Shown: one piece after another, positions 22,386 to 33,490 of the stretch | Numbering within the stretch: the first letter of the stretch is position 1 | Layout of the letters: each line of letters opens with the position of its first letter | DNA from: Sorghum bicolor | Lineage: Eukaryota; Streptophyta; Magnoliopsida; Poales; Poaceae | Length of the DNA: 64,000 nt | Direction: 5' to 3' | NCBI RefSeq assembly: GCF_000003195.3 | Contig: NC_012876.2 | Coordinates: 46,061,276-46,125,275, forward strand | Translations under genes and position numbers: made by a program | The notes under the pieces: model-generated | Databases searched by the model: none | Seen by the model: only the letters and a program-made list of their open reading frames with translations | What the model was told of the DNA's origin: nothing

Positions 22386-23321
22386 ATGGATAACTTAAAT
22401 TCCATACCTATTATTGAATTCTTTGCACCTTCGGAGACCAGCCATAGACCATGGGAGTCAACAAGTCCTGCCCTTAATTATGATCTGTGTCCGGAGTTGA
22501 TTGCAATAGGTCAAAACCAACCCTTTTCTATAGTTGAGGTCCTATCTTTTAATCAAGAAGATAATGCACTTTTAGCTACACCTAGGGAATCTTTTAGTTT
22601 TTCTATAAATTCAGGTTTAAACCTAGCCCAACAAGACCATGTTTTTTCTCGATATTTTTACATTGGTCTTAATCATATAACCTTTGGTAGAGTCTTTCTT
22701 TCTTTATCTATTAGTAAAGGAAGGTATGTCTTCATTTGTGGACATCCTTCTTGCACTAGTCTTCATAAAAATATCAAAAATATCTTAGAGATAGAGAAGG
22801 AATCATCTCCCAGACAAGGAATGGAAGTTTCAATAGCCAATTTCCAAACATTTCAATCCCATGATTCGGCTATCCATCCCAACCTTGAGCTTAATAGTTT
22901 CTACTATGCTCTTTCTCTTGAACCTCCCGATAATCCTATGAATCTCTCTAGACATCCCATGCATAAGAAGGAGGATCGAGAAGAGCAACATCAATGGCTA
23001 GAGGGCATTAAAAATCCATGTGCTATCACCATTGAATGGATAGATAAAACAAACTTGAGAGACAATCATAGAGGAATTTTAAGCATTCATGAAGAAACAT
23101 CATTGGAGTTTGAGAATGGGAGAAACAACAGTGAGCATGGAAGTTATTTCATAAATACCTCACCAAGTCCTTGCTCATATAAAACATCTCCCCAATCAAT
23201 TGGTCTCTCCAACCTTACCACATTTCAGATCTCCAACCCTCTCTTCCTTTCTATTTATAACAACTTTAAAAGAGCGGTTGTCGATGCATATGTCTATAAT
23301 AAATATTGCAGATCTCGTTGA
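22386..23321 (+). CDS. ORF-A, orphan protein of non-autonomous Athila-like element (311 aa)
   Basis: The frame opens at MDNLNSIPIIEFFAPSETSH, about 115 bases after the LTR, and is open for 311 residues. It is roughly 85% identical by eye to the 304-residue copy at 11300-12214 in element 1. The length difference is three insertions of 3, 2 and 2 codons (near the LHKNIKNILE, YALSLEPPD and FENGRNN segments), none changing frame. An open extension to 22212 lies in LTR and primer-site sequence and is not expected to be coding. The N-terminal segment resembles gag of the element at 61474; the remainder is unrecognised. Retention of frame in two diverged copies suggests selection before insertion, possibly for a capsid-like or trans-acting role. 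Confidence 0.72.
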   Translation: MDNLNSIPIIEFFAPSETSHRPWESTSPALNYDLCPELIAIGQNQPFSIVEVLSFNQEDNALLATPRESFSFSINSGLNLAQQDHVFSRYFYIGLNHITFGRVFLSLSISKGRYVFICGHPSCTSLHKNIKNILEIEKESSPRQGMEVSIANFQTFQSHDSAIHPNLELNSFYYALSLEPPDNPMNLSRHPMHKKEDREEQHQWLEGIKNPCAITIEWIDKTNLRDNHRGILSIHEETSLEFENGRNNSEHGSYFINTSPSPCSYKTSPQSIGLSNLTTFQISNPLFLSIYNNFKRAVVDAYVYNKYCRSR

Positions 23322-24600
23322 GTTGATTGATGGTTTCCCAAGGACAAGCTTAGTGTCCTAAAACAAGCACCTATCAGATTGTGACATGAACTTCTAATTA
23401 ATTGCAACATTACCTTGTGTATTGAGCATATAAGGATAATTGTAAAAATATTCCTTCAGGTATTCTTGTCACTAACCTTTCCAGGATTGGAGCAAGAAGA
23501 TCGGATGAATGACAAGCACAAGTTATGTCCAACCAACCATCATACAACATTGAATTAAATTCATCCAAACTTGAATTTCGCAAAATTCAAGTTTGGGGGA
23601 GAACTTGACATAAAAATATCCTTTGTCATGTTGCTATGTTGGTTGTCCCTACCTTTGAGAGATGCTTAATTTGTTAAGTACTAATCACACTACTTCATCT
23701 CCACATGAGTAGATCTCTATAAATGCTGTCATGCTACCTTTATCTATTTACTAGCAAGTGTTGGTTTGGAAGTACTTGACATACTTCCATTGGCATTTAA
23801 ATTAAGCATGGTGCTTAGGTTAAATAGCCTTCCTTAATCTGATTAGACATGGAGTCTAGTTTGGTTACTGAACTAAAAACTATTTGAGTAGGCATTGGTA
23901 TATTTTGTCGGACTAAACCCTGCAGGAAAACTTTCAATATTAACCTGGGAAGTCCTGAGCTACAAGCTCATTAGAGATAAAGGAGACACATGAAATTTAA
24001 CGACTTGCACAAGGAAGACATAGCTCATTCATCATAAAGAGATGATCCATGGAGGGTGCTACAAACACGATGCACAACCGCTAAGAAAGGAAAGCTTCCA
24101 CTCTTCAAGTAAGGTAACATCTTAAGGTACTTGACTATTGCTTTTATAAGCTTCTCCTTGGTTCTGGCATTCACATAAATAAAGAGACAAACATGTATGA
24201 TTTATAACTCTAAATTAACCAACCTAACTGATTCAGCATGTTTAGTCCTTTAATCTTTGTTCTTAGTACTACCTTCGTGATCCCACACTCCTAATCATAT
24301 AAGCTAATATGTTGCACATTCAATCTTTGGAAGATATAAACAAAACATAAATATAGATAGATTATCTTTCCATTAGGTTGAGCCATCTGATCTGACAAAT
24401 GCTACACTCATGATCCATCAACTTTGTCTTGCTCACTATGCTTAAGGTTAGAGAAGAACAAATACACTTTTGGTTCTGTTGGTGTTTTCCACCAACAGGG
24501 CCCATGCACTTGATCTCTGCCTTGTCTCTATGAGCAGGAACACTTCGAGCATAATATGAAGCAGTTTTACAACTCCCAGACTCCACCAAGTGAAGAACCA
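23322..24600 (+). other. Non-coding spacer of element 3
   Basis: No convincing frame is seen. It includes CAAGTTTGGGGGAG at about 23589-23602, which looks like a second, internal polypurine tract. It is homologous to inverted 9819-11299. Confidence 0.6.
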
Positions 24601-25830
24601 GGATCTACGAGCACAAACATACTGGAGATACTGGACGCTCAGGCAATCACTGCCCTGAGATGCTTTCGGACGTGAACTACATCAACAACAATAACAACTA
24701 TTACTACAACCATCCTCAACAACATCAAGGTTGGAATCAACATAGGCCTAATTACTCAGAGAGGTGATCCAGGACGCCCCGTCATCTCGATCTCCATCGG
24801 CATGGTGGACTTCCCAGAAGCACTCTGCGACTTTGGCTCCAGCGTCAACATTATGCCCAGGGTTGCAGATCGGACACTCAGTTTCCCAAAGGAAATATTG
24901 AAGAACCTCTATGTCCGAGTTGGTACCTTGTACACTCTAGCAGACTTCGTGGTGATAGAGACTGGTACTGAGGAGAGGGCACCCATCATCTTAGGGAGGC
25001 CATTCCTAAACACCAGAGCTGTCATCTACGTTAATGCTGCCAAGATCAGTTTCTACATCAAGGGGAAGAAGGAGACTTTCCTTCAAGAACAAGACTACAC
25101 AAATTTTAGAGTAATTCCGACACGAACCAAGGAAGAGGACCAACAGGAGGAACAGGAACAAGCAAATGTGGACCGAGTCAGCTAAGATGGTCACTGCAGT
25201 TCAAAGAGGTCAAAATCGTCGACTGAAGTCGCCTTTCCTGATCAAGAAGGACGACCCTAGTGTTCCAAGCATCGAGTGCACAATCAATGGATACTCTTTT
25301 CAGAAGACACTCTACGACACCGGATCTGACGTCAACATAATGGCCACAGTCACTTATCAGCTCCTGTATGGAACCATGCCCCTACAACCAATATATATTC
25401 AGCTCCAGATGATTTTCAGATCATTGACATGGGAGAAGACGAGTACGATCCACCCATCATCCTTGGAAGACCTTTCCTCAACACTATCAAAATTATCATC
25501 TACATTGGAATCAGAGAAGTCCACGTGTACTTCCCTTTTGAGAAGGTACACCGCTATTTTACTGACCCTAACTATATAGTTGAAGACTCTAAGCAGGTCA
25601 GGACAAGAAGAAGACAACGCAACCGCAACCAGAGGAGGCAAATCATCAAGGACGGATGGGTAGACTACGAAGGAGAAGTGATAAGGTTTGAAGACATATA
25701 GTTTGAACAGAACTGTCCTGAGGAGACCATAGCACCGAGTCAGGTGTGGAGAGAGAAGATAGTTAGACACGAAGAGGAGGCGCCGCCGGAACCACCGACT
25801 ACGCCACCCAGCGACTCCCACGACGACTGA
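24601..25830 (+). pseudogene. Gag-protease remnant of element 3
   Basis: A zinc-knuckle end (HTGDTGRSGNHCPE, about 24617-24658) and Asn-rich linker are joined directly to protease module 1 (24770-25090, CDFGSSVNIMP, IILGRPFLNT) by a deletion of about 450 bases relative to element 2; module 1 also lost its middle. Protease module 2 (25225-25560, LYDTGSDVNIMA) carries the same deletion of about 80 bases as element 1, here leaving the frame shifted. The capsid region is absent. No functional protease can be made. Confidence 0.82.
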
Positions 25831-28011
25831 GAAAACGAAGAGTCCCGTTCGGAGGACTTAAAAATACAGAACACCTTGCCAAGAGGTAAACTTGGTAGTT
25901 ATCCTTTTCCATTCAATAGTTTGCTTAGATAATCAAGTTCATGCTATCTTGAAAAGAAAACAAAAATGTTAAAAAAATAGTAAGCCCCGTGTGAGTATGC
26001 TCATGGAATAAAACCCATAAGTACATTCACTGTGGTGCCATAAAAATAAAATAAATAAGTCTTCATCTTACAATAAAAATATAAAAATAATAAGTGCATG
26101 ATCCTGCTAAATAAGTAATATTTATTGAGGAGGCTCAACATGATAAAGGCTAGATATTTATGCTAACACTTAACCAGTTCCACAAAGCTTTGTTGTCTAT
26201 TTGAGCTCCACAGGATTCAAGGATCAAAAAAGACTAGCAGACGGAGAACATCCTAATCGCTGTCAGGGTGCTGCCGACTTTCAAATACACCTCCACCCCT
26301 GCTAGCTACATCAGAAGAAATTACGCCAAAATCCAGCTTGGGGGAGAGCACCCCCATTTATCCAGCTAAGTGTTTCTACTCGCATTTATACTCAAATAAT
26401 AAAAGATGCATAATCATGAAAACCCAAATAAAGATTTTGTGCTTTTATATATCTTTGCTTAGTTTGCTAAATAAATAAATAAATAAAGTTTGCTATGAAC
26501 CCTCATGATAAGCTCTCACATGGAAATGATGAATAGTTGCTCTGCCATGACTAGTTCTTAAAATTGAAATCTCTCTCAAGTTTAGGCATAACTATTATGA
26601 ATTAAGATTTGCTCTAAACCTGAACTTGTGGGAAGAGTACTTGATCTAAAGTCTAAGTCGTTAACGGATATGATATGGGAAGGTTGAGCTGCTGTTTATC
26701 TGTTTCTAGAGATGCTAGAATTCTGGAGAATTTTATCTTTGAAAATCTTTAAAATAACACATGATGAGTTCCTGTATGATGAGAGTTTAAAATCCTACCA
26801 CAACCACATATACATGCTTATTAGACTATGAATGATATATTTACTTTTTACTGCTTATGAGCATTGAGTGTGGTCAAACTGTGTAGACCCTTAGGAGCTT
26901 GTCATGTAGTTAAAATCAAGATTCACTTGCATGATCACTCGTATATGCTGCTTCTATTCCGGAAGTACGCATCCACATACATCCACTCATTTCCATCTCC
27001 AGATTCACCCAAAATTATTCTACTCCTAATCCGGGAGAGAATAGCCAAAAAAACATTTTTCCTATCCCTGTTATTCCCTGTGAAATAAATGCTCCAGTTA
27101 TTTTGGTTACTACCACTTGCTACATTATTTCAAGAGATGAGTGCTCTAAAAAAAGAGAAGAAAAAATAATAATAATAATATACGAGGAAATAAAAAGGGG
27201 CAAGTGCTCGGAACCTCGAAGAAAAGAAAAAGTGAGACGAGAGGTAAAAATGGACAAGCGTCTGACAGTAGAATTAGGGGTATAAGATACCCACCTGAGA
27301 GGAAAGAAAAGAAAATATAGAGCATCTCATTCTCCTCAAAAAGCTTCAAAGTGCAAGAATGGTATGTATCCCCTTAAAAGAGCAAAAGTAGAATTAGACT
27401 TTCACCATTGTTATCACCATCATCACCATACACCATTCATTCGCCACACATGCACACCTTGATTTGACTTATTGACTTGTTTCTCTGGATCCATGGTTTG
27501 ACTATGCACTAAATGTCTTGTAAGTATGTATTAGCTGTCTCCCACCTATGAGCTCCAGATATCAAAACCTTATTAGAGTAGGGTGAGAGAGAAGGCAATA
27601 TCACTATGCATTATACCAAAAATACCACATACTTTGAGAGAAGGCATATACCATTACTGCCTTGGTAAGGATCCATAAATACCACAAAAGAGATATCTGA
27701 GAGAGTCATACAAGGAATCTCTGAGTTTTATTTGAAAATCTACAAAAAACTCCAGAGCTATAGCTGATCAAGAATAAGAGACATGGCGCTTGACTTGACC
27801 GTTCTATCTTTTAACTGCTCAAGACACAAGTGACGGTTACAAGCCCCATGGTGAAAGGTAAAATGAGTAAGTTTTAAGTCTTAAGAGTTTATTCTAACTC
27901 AAAGATAAGATCTTGCTTGAATGCGTGTGTACTTTTAAGGCATAAAACCACTGCAGAAACTCTTGAGTTCATCCTTGCTCAGGGACGAGCAAGAGGTAAG
28001 CTTGGGGGAGT
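25831..28011 (+). other. Non-coding 3' region and polypurine tract of element 3
   Basis: It is homologous to 17880-20083 in element 2. AAGCTTGGGGGAG lies at 27999-28011 immediately before the LTR. No gene is seen. Confidence 0.8.
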
Positions 28012-29243
28012 TGTTGACGGTCATTAAGTACCAAATATAATCATCAAATAAATAAAGAAAAGGATCCAAATGCAACCAACACCTAGACTTAGGGTTTTAT
28101 CTGACAGAATTCCACGAGTTTTGGTGTTTGTCTATTTCTGCAGGGGGTTATCTGGAAATATGAAAGAAAGGCCCACATGTCGGGATTACATAGAGATATC
28201 AACGCACTGCGTAATTTTCTACCATCTAGAGGACTCCAGAAGCAACGAGAAGAAAGCAGAGGCCGAAAGGGGCCAGGCCCAGGGCGCCCGCCCTCTTTCC
28301 CTAGGCGCCCGCCCTGTCGTGGACTCCGTTCGGGACTCTCTTCGCAAACGATGTTCCACCGACCTAAATGATCAAGGATAACGTAGTACCACATCGCCTA
28401 CCGACCCAAAAACGCATAGAGGAGGAGGACTATATAAGGAGACCCCCCTGGCCCCTGGAGAAGACAAGAAGTTATCATAGAGTTGAGGGGTGCCCTTGAA
28501 GGAAAACCTCTTCTCTAAATAATATTTCTTTTTAGGCTTAGCATCCAATGTAAAGTAGAAATAGATCTTCTAGTTTCTACTAGATTGAGAGAGATAGAGT
28601 GGAGGTGTAGATCGGACGAAGGCCGGCCTGTCGGTGTCTACTCCGAGTTGTACCTGCGGGATCAAGTCTTCTAACCCGAGGCTTGCTCCTAAGATTCTTC
28701 AGTAATTCGACTTCTAATTCTAAGTAAGTTCTTGTTTTATTGTTCTTTGGTTTATGAGTTTACTTTAATCCTCTTCCAGTTGAGTATTAGAGTAATCACT
28801 GCTAGCGTAAACGTGGTGTTTAGGCTAGGGTACTCATAGATATCCCCTAACTAGCTGGACCGTGGTAGTAGCGAGGAAAGTGACATTTCTGAGTTACCTT
28901 TGCATCCCATATCTTGTTAGCAGGACGGGTAGGGTTTATAGGTGCGGGTCGAACATCCTTTGTGGTGTCTAGATTCAGTAAGCTTCCCCAATAGAACAGT
29001 AGATCATCCTTACCAAGGTTAGAACGAGACTACGGTTGCAGTCTTCTCTATACATCACTCACATCGAGAAATATTCTTTGTAGCCTAAAGGGATAGTAGC
29101 AATAGATTTGGTTAGTCAGATGCACCCTTTCTCCCAGTGGTAAAAATATAAATACGATAACTCTGGATAACCTCCCGGGTGAAATGCTCACTGATATCCG
29201 TGCGCTTGCGGTCATTTCCTGATTGCGTTACCAAATATCAACA
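28012..29243 (+). repeat. 3' LTR of element 3
   Basis: It runs from TGTTGACGGTCATTAAG to ACCAAATATCAACA, 1232 bp. It shares its first part with the LTR of element 2 but its remainder with elements 1 and 4. TATATAAGGA near 28431 is a likely promoter box. GGGCGCCCGCC boxes are near 28282. Confidence 0.93.
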
Positions 29244-29245
29244 CA

Positions 29246-29644
29246 GACCCGCACCTCAGCTTCACTTACAGTGCTCTGACTGGTGACCCTACGCCTCCAC
29301 CTCTACAGGCTCCAGCAGCTTTTACAGCGCCAGTCACCACTACAGAGCGTCTATCGTCGTCTGTAGCATTGTACGAGCAGCTTGCACCGTCTTCCACCGT
29401 GTCAGAGACGTCAGCTACAGCGACCGAGTCCGTGCCAGCTTCGTCAGCAGGACTCGAGCAGCCAGCACAGCCAGTGACAGCTCCAGCACCTACAGAGCAG
29501 ACCCGGACCGCTTCGCCAGCTCGTGCAGCTTCAGAGGGTCACTCCACCTCCTCCGCCTCGACGACCGACGGTTCAGACGATGCAACTCGCTTTGAGGCCG
29601 TGCCGAGGGACTCCACTGCTCCACCGCCTCCTCCGTCTTCTTAG
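29246..29644 (+). pseudogene. C-terminal end of downstream ORF of SIRE-like copia element
   Basis: An open frame from the deletion junction to a stop at 29642-29644 encodes a Pro/Ser/Ala/Thr-rich tail (for example LEQPAQPVTAPAPTEQ and TAPPPPPSS). SIRE/Maximus-type copia elements often carry an extra ORF of low complexity after pol. The N-terminal part and all of pol are missing, so no function can be assigned. Confidence 0.6.
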
Positions 29645-30085
29645 GTTTTTGGCGCTTGATGCCAAAGGGGGAGAGAGTATGAGTATGAGAGTTAGGAGTT
29701 AGGAGTTAGGGGGAGCTAGAGAGCTAGAGAGTGCTTTTATTCTTTTGAGATACTTTTATGGGTGCTACTCCATCAAGCATCACGTCTACTTTTATGCATT
29801 GCACTTGTGTGAGATACACCTTGGTTGTGAGACATGACTTGTCATGTATTTGGCTCATATTACATTTGCTTCCGTGTTTTTACTCCGATGTACTTATGAG
29901 CCTTGTGTTTATATCATGTTGTATACAACTCACATATTTGGATGCAGGATGTCAGACGTGGTTGATATAAGCATGACTAATTCCTTTGCTCTTATTATAT
30001 AACATGCTTATTGAAACCAAGTCATTTGGAAACCTCAACTCTTTTCATACTCGAGGTTGTCATCAATCACCAAAAAGGGGGAGAT
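29645..30085 (+). other. 3' untranslated region and polypurine tract of the copia element
   Basis: GATGCCAAAGGGGGAGAGAG (about 29659) and AAAAAGGGGGAGAT (30072-30085) are purine tracts typical of SIRE-like elements; the second abuts the 3' LTR. No gene is seen between them. Confidence 0.8.
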
Positions 30086-31619
30086 TGAAAGAGCATCTAG
30101 GCCCCTAGTGATTTCGGTGATTAATGACATTGTTGATTACTATGACAAACGTGTGTTTTGCAGAGGCAAAGTCATAGGTAAGGTCATGGTAAATAGGTAC
30201 TCGATGGATAGGGATGTACATGCCTACTTAATAGTGGAAATCGGTTCGGTTTTCAAAGGATGGATGGACATCGTCAAGACTAGAATAGGTCTAAGTGCCA
30301 TATGGTGAAGAAGGGCACTTAGAGTAGTTTAGGACATTGTTTTCCTTTGACCGTACTATTAAGAGGGGCTTTGATCTAGTAGCTTGACTTAGGCAAGGCT
30401 TTAGGTTTAGGTGTGGTGCACACTTGGTAAACCTAGCACTAGTCAGCTCAGAGATAGTCCTTAGATCGAGAGGAACCAACTTCATTTTGGAGCGATCGTG
30501 TTTCGGCGAAGTTAGGGTGCCCAAGGGGGCACCGGACGCTGCAGCGGACGCTCTGTGAGTGCGTCCGGTGAGGTCCTTAGCCGTTGGCTCAGTGCGGTGC
30601 TTAGGGATAGGCACCGGACGCTGGCACCGGACTCACCGGGCAGCGTCCGGTCCTATACCCAGGGAGGTTGTAAACCCTCCCCGAGCACCAGACGCACCGG
30701 GTAGCGTCCGGTCCCATGCGCAGGGAGCATGTAAAACTTCCCAGAGCACCGGACGGTGCACCGGACGCTGGAAGATAGCGTCCGGTGATCTGTCAGAAGC
30801 AAGTACAGTTAGCCATTATGGAGCACCGGACGCTCAGTGCAGTGCGTCCGGTGCAACATAATGTGCGTCCGGTGACCCCATTTTCAGTAGAAAACGGTTG
30901 GTCGACCTTTGGACTTTGTGGATAGTATTTATACTCCTCCACCTCGTCCATGAGAGGTCTCTTGCCCATTTGAACTTCAGAGAAACTTGTTGTGGAGCAA
31001 GAGAGTAGCAAGAGCCTAGAGAGGATTGAGATTTGAGTGATTTCTTGAGAGAATCCTTCTCTAGTGAGTTCTAAGAGTCAAGTGTGCATCCACCACTCTC
31101 TAGAGCCTTGTTTGGGTCAACTGAGAGTTCTTTGCTTGTTACTCTTGGTGATCGCCATCACCTAGACGGTTCGGTGGTGATTGGAGACACGAAGACCGCC
31201 CGGAGTTCTTGTGGGTGGCTCGTGTCAAGCTTGTGAGCGGTTTTGGGCGATTCACCGCGACGGAGTGTCAAAGAATCAGCCCGTAGAGAGCACTTGGTCC
31301 TTGCGCGGATCAAGGGGGAGCAAGACCCTTGCACGGGTGCTCCAACGAGGACTAGTGGAGAGTGGCGACTCTCCGATACCTCGGCAAAACATCGCCGAGC
31401 ACTTTCTTCCACTACTCCTTTACATTCTAGCATTTACTTTGTGTTTTTACATTCTTAGAATTGCCTTGCTAGAATAGGATTGGAACTAGGTTGCAAAACT
31501 TTTATCCGGTAGTTCTCTAGGTCACACTGGGCACAAGGGGTGAAATTGGATCTTATAGGTTGCTTAAATTTTTAGAGAAGCCCAATTCACCCCCCCTCTT
31601 GGGCATCTTGATCCTTTCA
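30086..31619 (+). repeat. 3' LTR of SIRE-like copia element
   Basis: It is homologous to 2675-4200 and ends CTTTCA before the duplication agtac. Confidence 0.93.
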
Positions 31620-31624
31620 AGTAC

Positions 31625-31859
31625 CTTTTACTAATCATCCCTATCTCTGGACCTACACAACCTGTAGTTGATATGGATGTTTTCTTGGAGCCCTTAATAC
31701 AGGACATGAAGATACTGTGGGAAACAGGTGTTCAAATGTTGGATGAGTACCGCAAAGAATCATTCACACTGAGGGCAATTATCTTTGTTACAATCAATGA
31801 CTACCCAGCTCTCTTTACATTATCAGGGCAGTTCAAGGGAAAGCTTGGTTGTGTGGTAT
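31625..31859 (+). pseudogene. TNP2-type CACTA transposase, part 2
   Basis: The frame resumes exactly where 2674 left off and encodes PISGPTQPVVDMDVFLEPLI, WETGVQML and FVTINDYPALFTLSGQFKGK, core phrases of Transposase_21. It is interrupted after GTA T at 31859 by a solo LTR and continues in phase at 33491. Confidence 0.87.
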
Positions 31860-33485
31860 TGTTGACGGTCCTTAAGTATCAAATATAATCAACAAATAAA
31901 TAGAGAAAAGGACCCAAATGCAACTGACACCCAGACTTAGGGTTTTATCTCACAAAATTCTACGAGTTTTGGTGTTTGTCTATTTCTGTAGGGGGGTAAT
32001 CAGGAAATATGGAGGAAAGGCCAACATGTCAGGTTTACATAGAGATAATTACATGCCGTGCAATTTTCCCTAACCTAGAAGAGTCCAGAAGCCATGGGAA
32101 CGAGCTTGAGGCCGAGCGAGCCCGGGGACAGGGCGCCCGCCCACCCCCCTTGGGCGCCCGCCCTGCTGCTTGGGCCAATCAGGCTCCGTCTCGCGGATAA
32201 TGCTCCACCGACCTAGAGGATTAAGGAAAACCGTGCGATTAAGGTCGGTTTGATCCGACGGCCCATGTTCATTTGAAGGGACTATATAAGCAGGCCCCCT
32301 GGCCCCTAGAGGAGGCACCTCTGAAACCCTAATTCATTCATTCATCTCGGGAGAAGAAGTCTCTGATCAAGCCCTAGAGCCACCACATCAACTAGATCTC
32401 TAGTTTAGCATAGCTACATAGGATTAGAACTAGATGGAGTCAATCTTCGATTGGTTTACGGATCTGTCAAGAGGATTCTTGGTAATTCCTCTACTGTTCT
32501 TCATTTGTTCATTATTTTTCTTCAATATTATGAATATGACTCTGTTCTACTTCAATATATTGATTATGACTTTGCTCTACTTGTTTATATTTGCAATTAT
32601 ATCGTTCTTAGTTTATCATAGTTATATGCTTGGTTTAGTTAGATTGGAATTATATACATGTTTAGGATCGTATAGCGTTTATCCATGTGTACAGTGGGTA
32701 AATGATAAGTATTGCGTAGGCGTGGTGCCTATATCGTATTTATCTACGATTGTACCCTATATGCCGGATCGCGGGGTAGTGCGTGGTGGTGACAGCTCCA
32801 TTGATTCTTATATACTCCCCCTCCTGTGTATAGGGTAGGCAGAGCAACATTATTACAGGGGAGTGATTGCTATGTTTCTCAGCTTCCTTCATAATATCAC
32901 TATGTATGGGCGTAGTCCTGTCTCGCAATGATTGCCAAGTATAATTGCACTAACTATGATATGCTAGACTTTATAGTTAAGAATAACTTAGGAAATATTC
33001 TTGTAGTTCATCCTAATTCCATGCTAACGACTTGCTAGAATATCTGTTGAGGTGCTTATCATTATTATATGTGGCTAGTTATGCTGATCAGATTAATTAT
33101 CTTTGTCACCATTCATACTTTATCTATATTTTATGTGACATTTATCCCTATTACACATGCAATGATAGATACTCAATTCCATATTTCATTCCATAATCAA
33201 CATTGATGATTAGCAATCCCTTCCCAGTGGTAAAAATATAAATAACGATACTTGGAATACTTCTCGGTTAAAATGCTACATCGGTATTAATCTGTGCGCT
33301 TGCAGATCTCATTTATTATTTATTCAGAAGAGCAATTGCATATTTCAATACCGCGTCTCTCATCTCATGCTGGGGATGACAACTTGGCTTAAGTGGCATG
33401 AGGGATACGTTTGGCATTTTTGGCACCGTTATCAGAATTAGAAAACTAAGTCTACTTTTGGTAATGACGTTAAGAATGCCCAACA
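31860..33485 (+). mobile_element. Solo LTR of the element-2 family
   Basis: It begins TGTTGACGGTCCTTAAGTAT and ends GAATGCCCAACA, flanked by a perfect duplication ggtat (31855-31859 and 33486-33490). Sequence and length (1626 bp) match the LTR of element 2 but with many differences, so it is older. No internal region remains, as expected after recombination between two LTRs. It contains two GGGCGCCCGCC boxes (about 32134 and 32152) and TATATAAGC near 32283. Confidence 0.93.
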
Positions 33486-33490
33486 GGTAT

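Larger units (their letters stand above)
5511..29243 (+). mobile_element. Athila-like non-autonomous gypsy element 3 (hosts elements 1 and 2)
   Basis: It comprises a truncated 5' LTR (5511-5600 continuing at 21862-22272), a tRNA-Asp-type primer site, ORF-A (22386-23321), a protease remnant (about 24617-25700), a long non-coding 3' region, a polypurine tract and a complete 3' LTR (28012-29243). The left end lacks the first two-thirds of the LTR, so no duplication can be checked. Element 1 is inserted in its 5' LTR with duplication ggtac. The overlapping part of the two LTRs differs at about 10 of 500 bases. There is no reverse transcriptase or integrase. Confidence 0.85.
2675..31619 (+). mobile_element. 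SIRE-like Ty1-copia element, host to nested gypsy elements
   Basis: Two direct LTRs begin TGAAAG and end CTTTCA (2675-4200 and 30086-31619), flanked by a perfect 5-bp duplication agtac at 2670-2674 and 31620-31624. An initiator-tRNA-Met primer site follows the 5' LTR and a purine tract precedes the 3' LTR. A gag frame is present, but protease, integrase and reverse transcriptase are missing: a deletion joins the gag end (about 5509) to a gypsy LTR, and copia sequence resumes only at 29244 with the end of a Pro/Ser-rich downstream ORF. By eye the LTRs differ at about 38 of about 1520 aligned bases plus two indels, the oldest insertion of this nest. It cannot move on its own. Confidence 0.9.
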
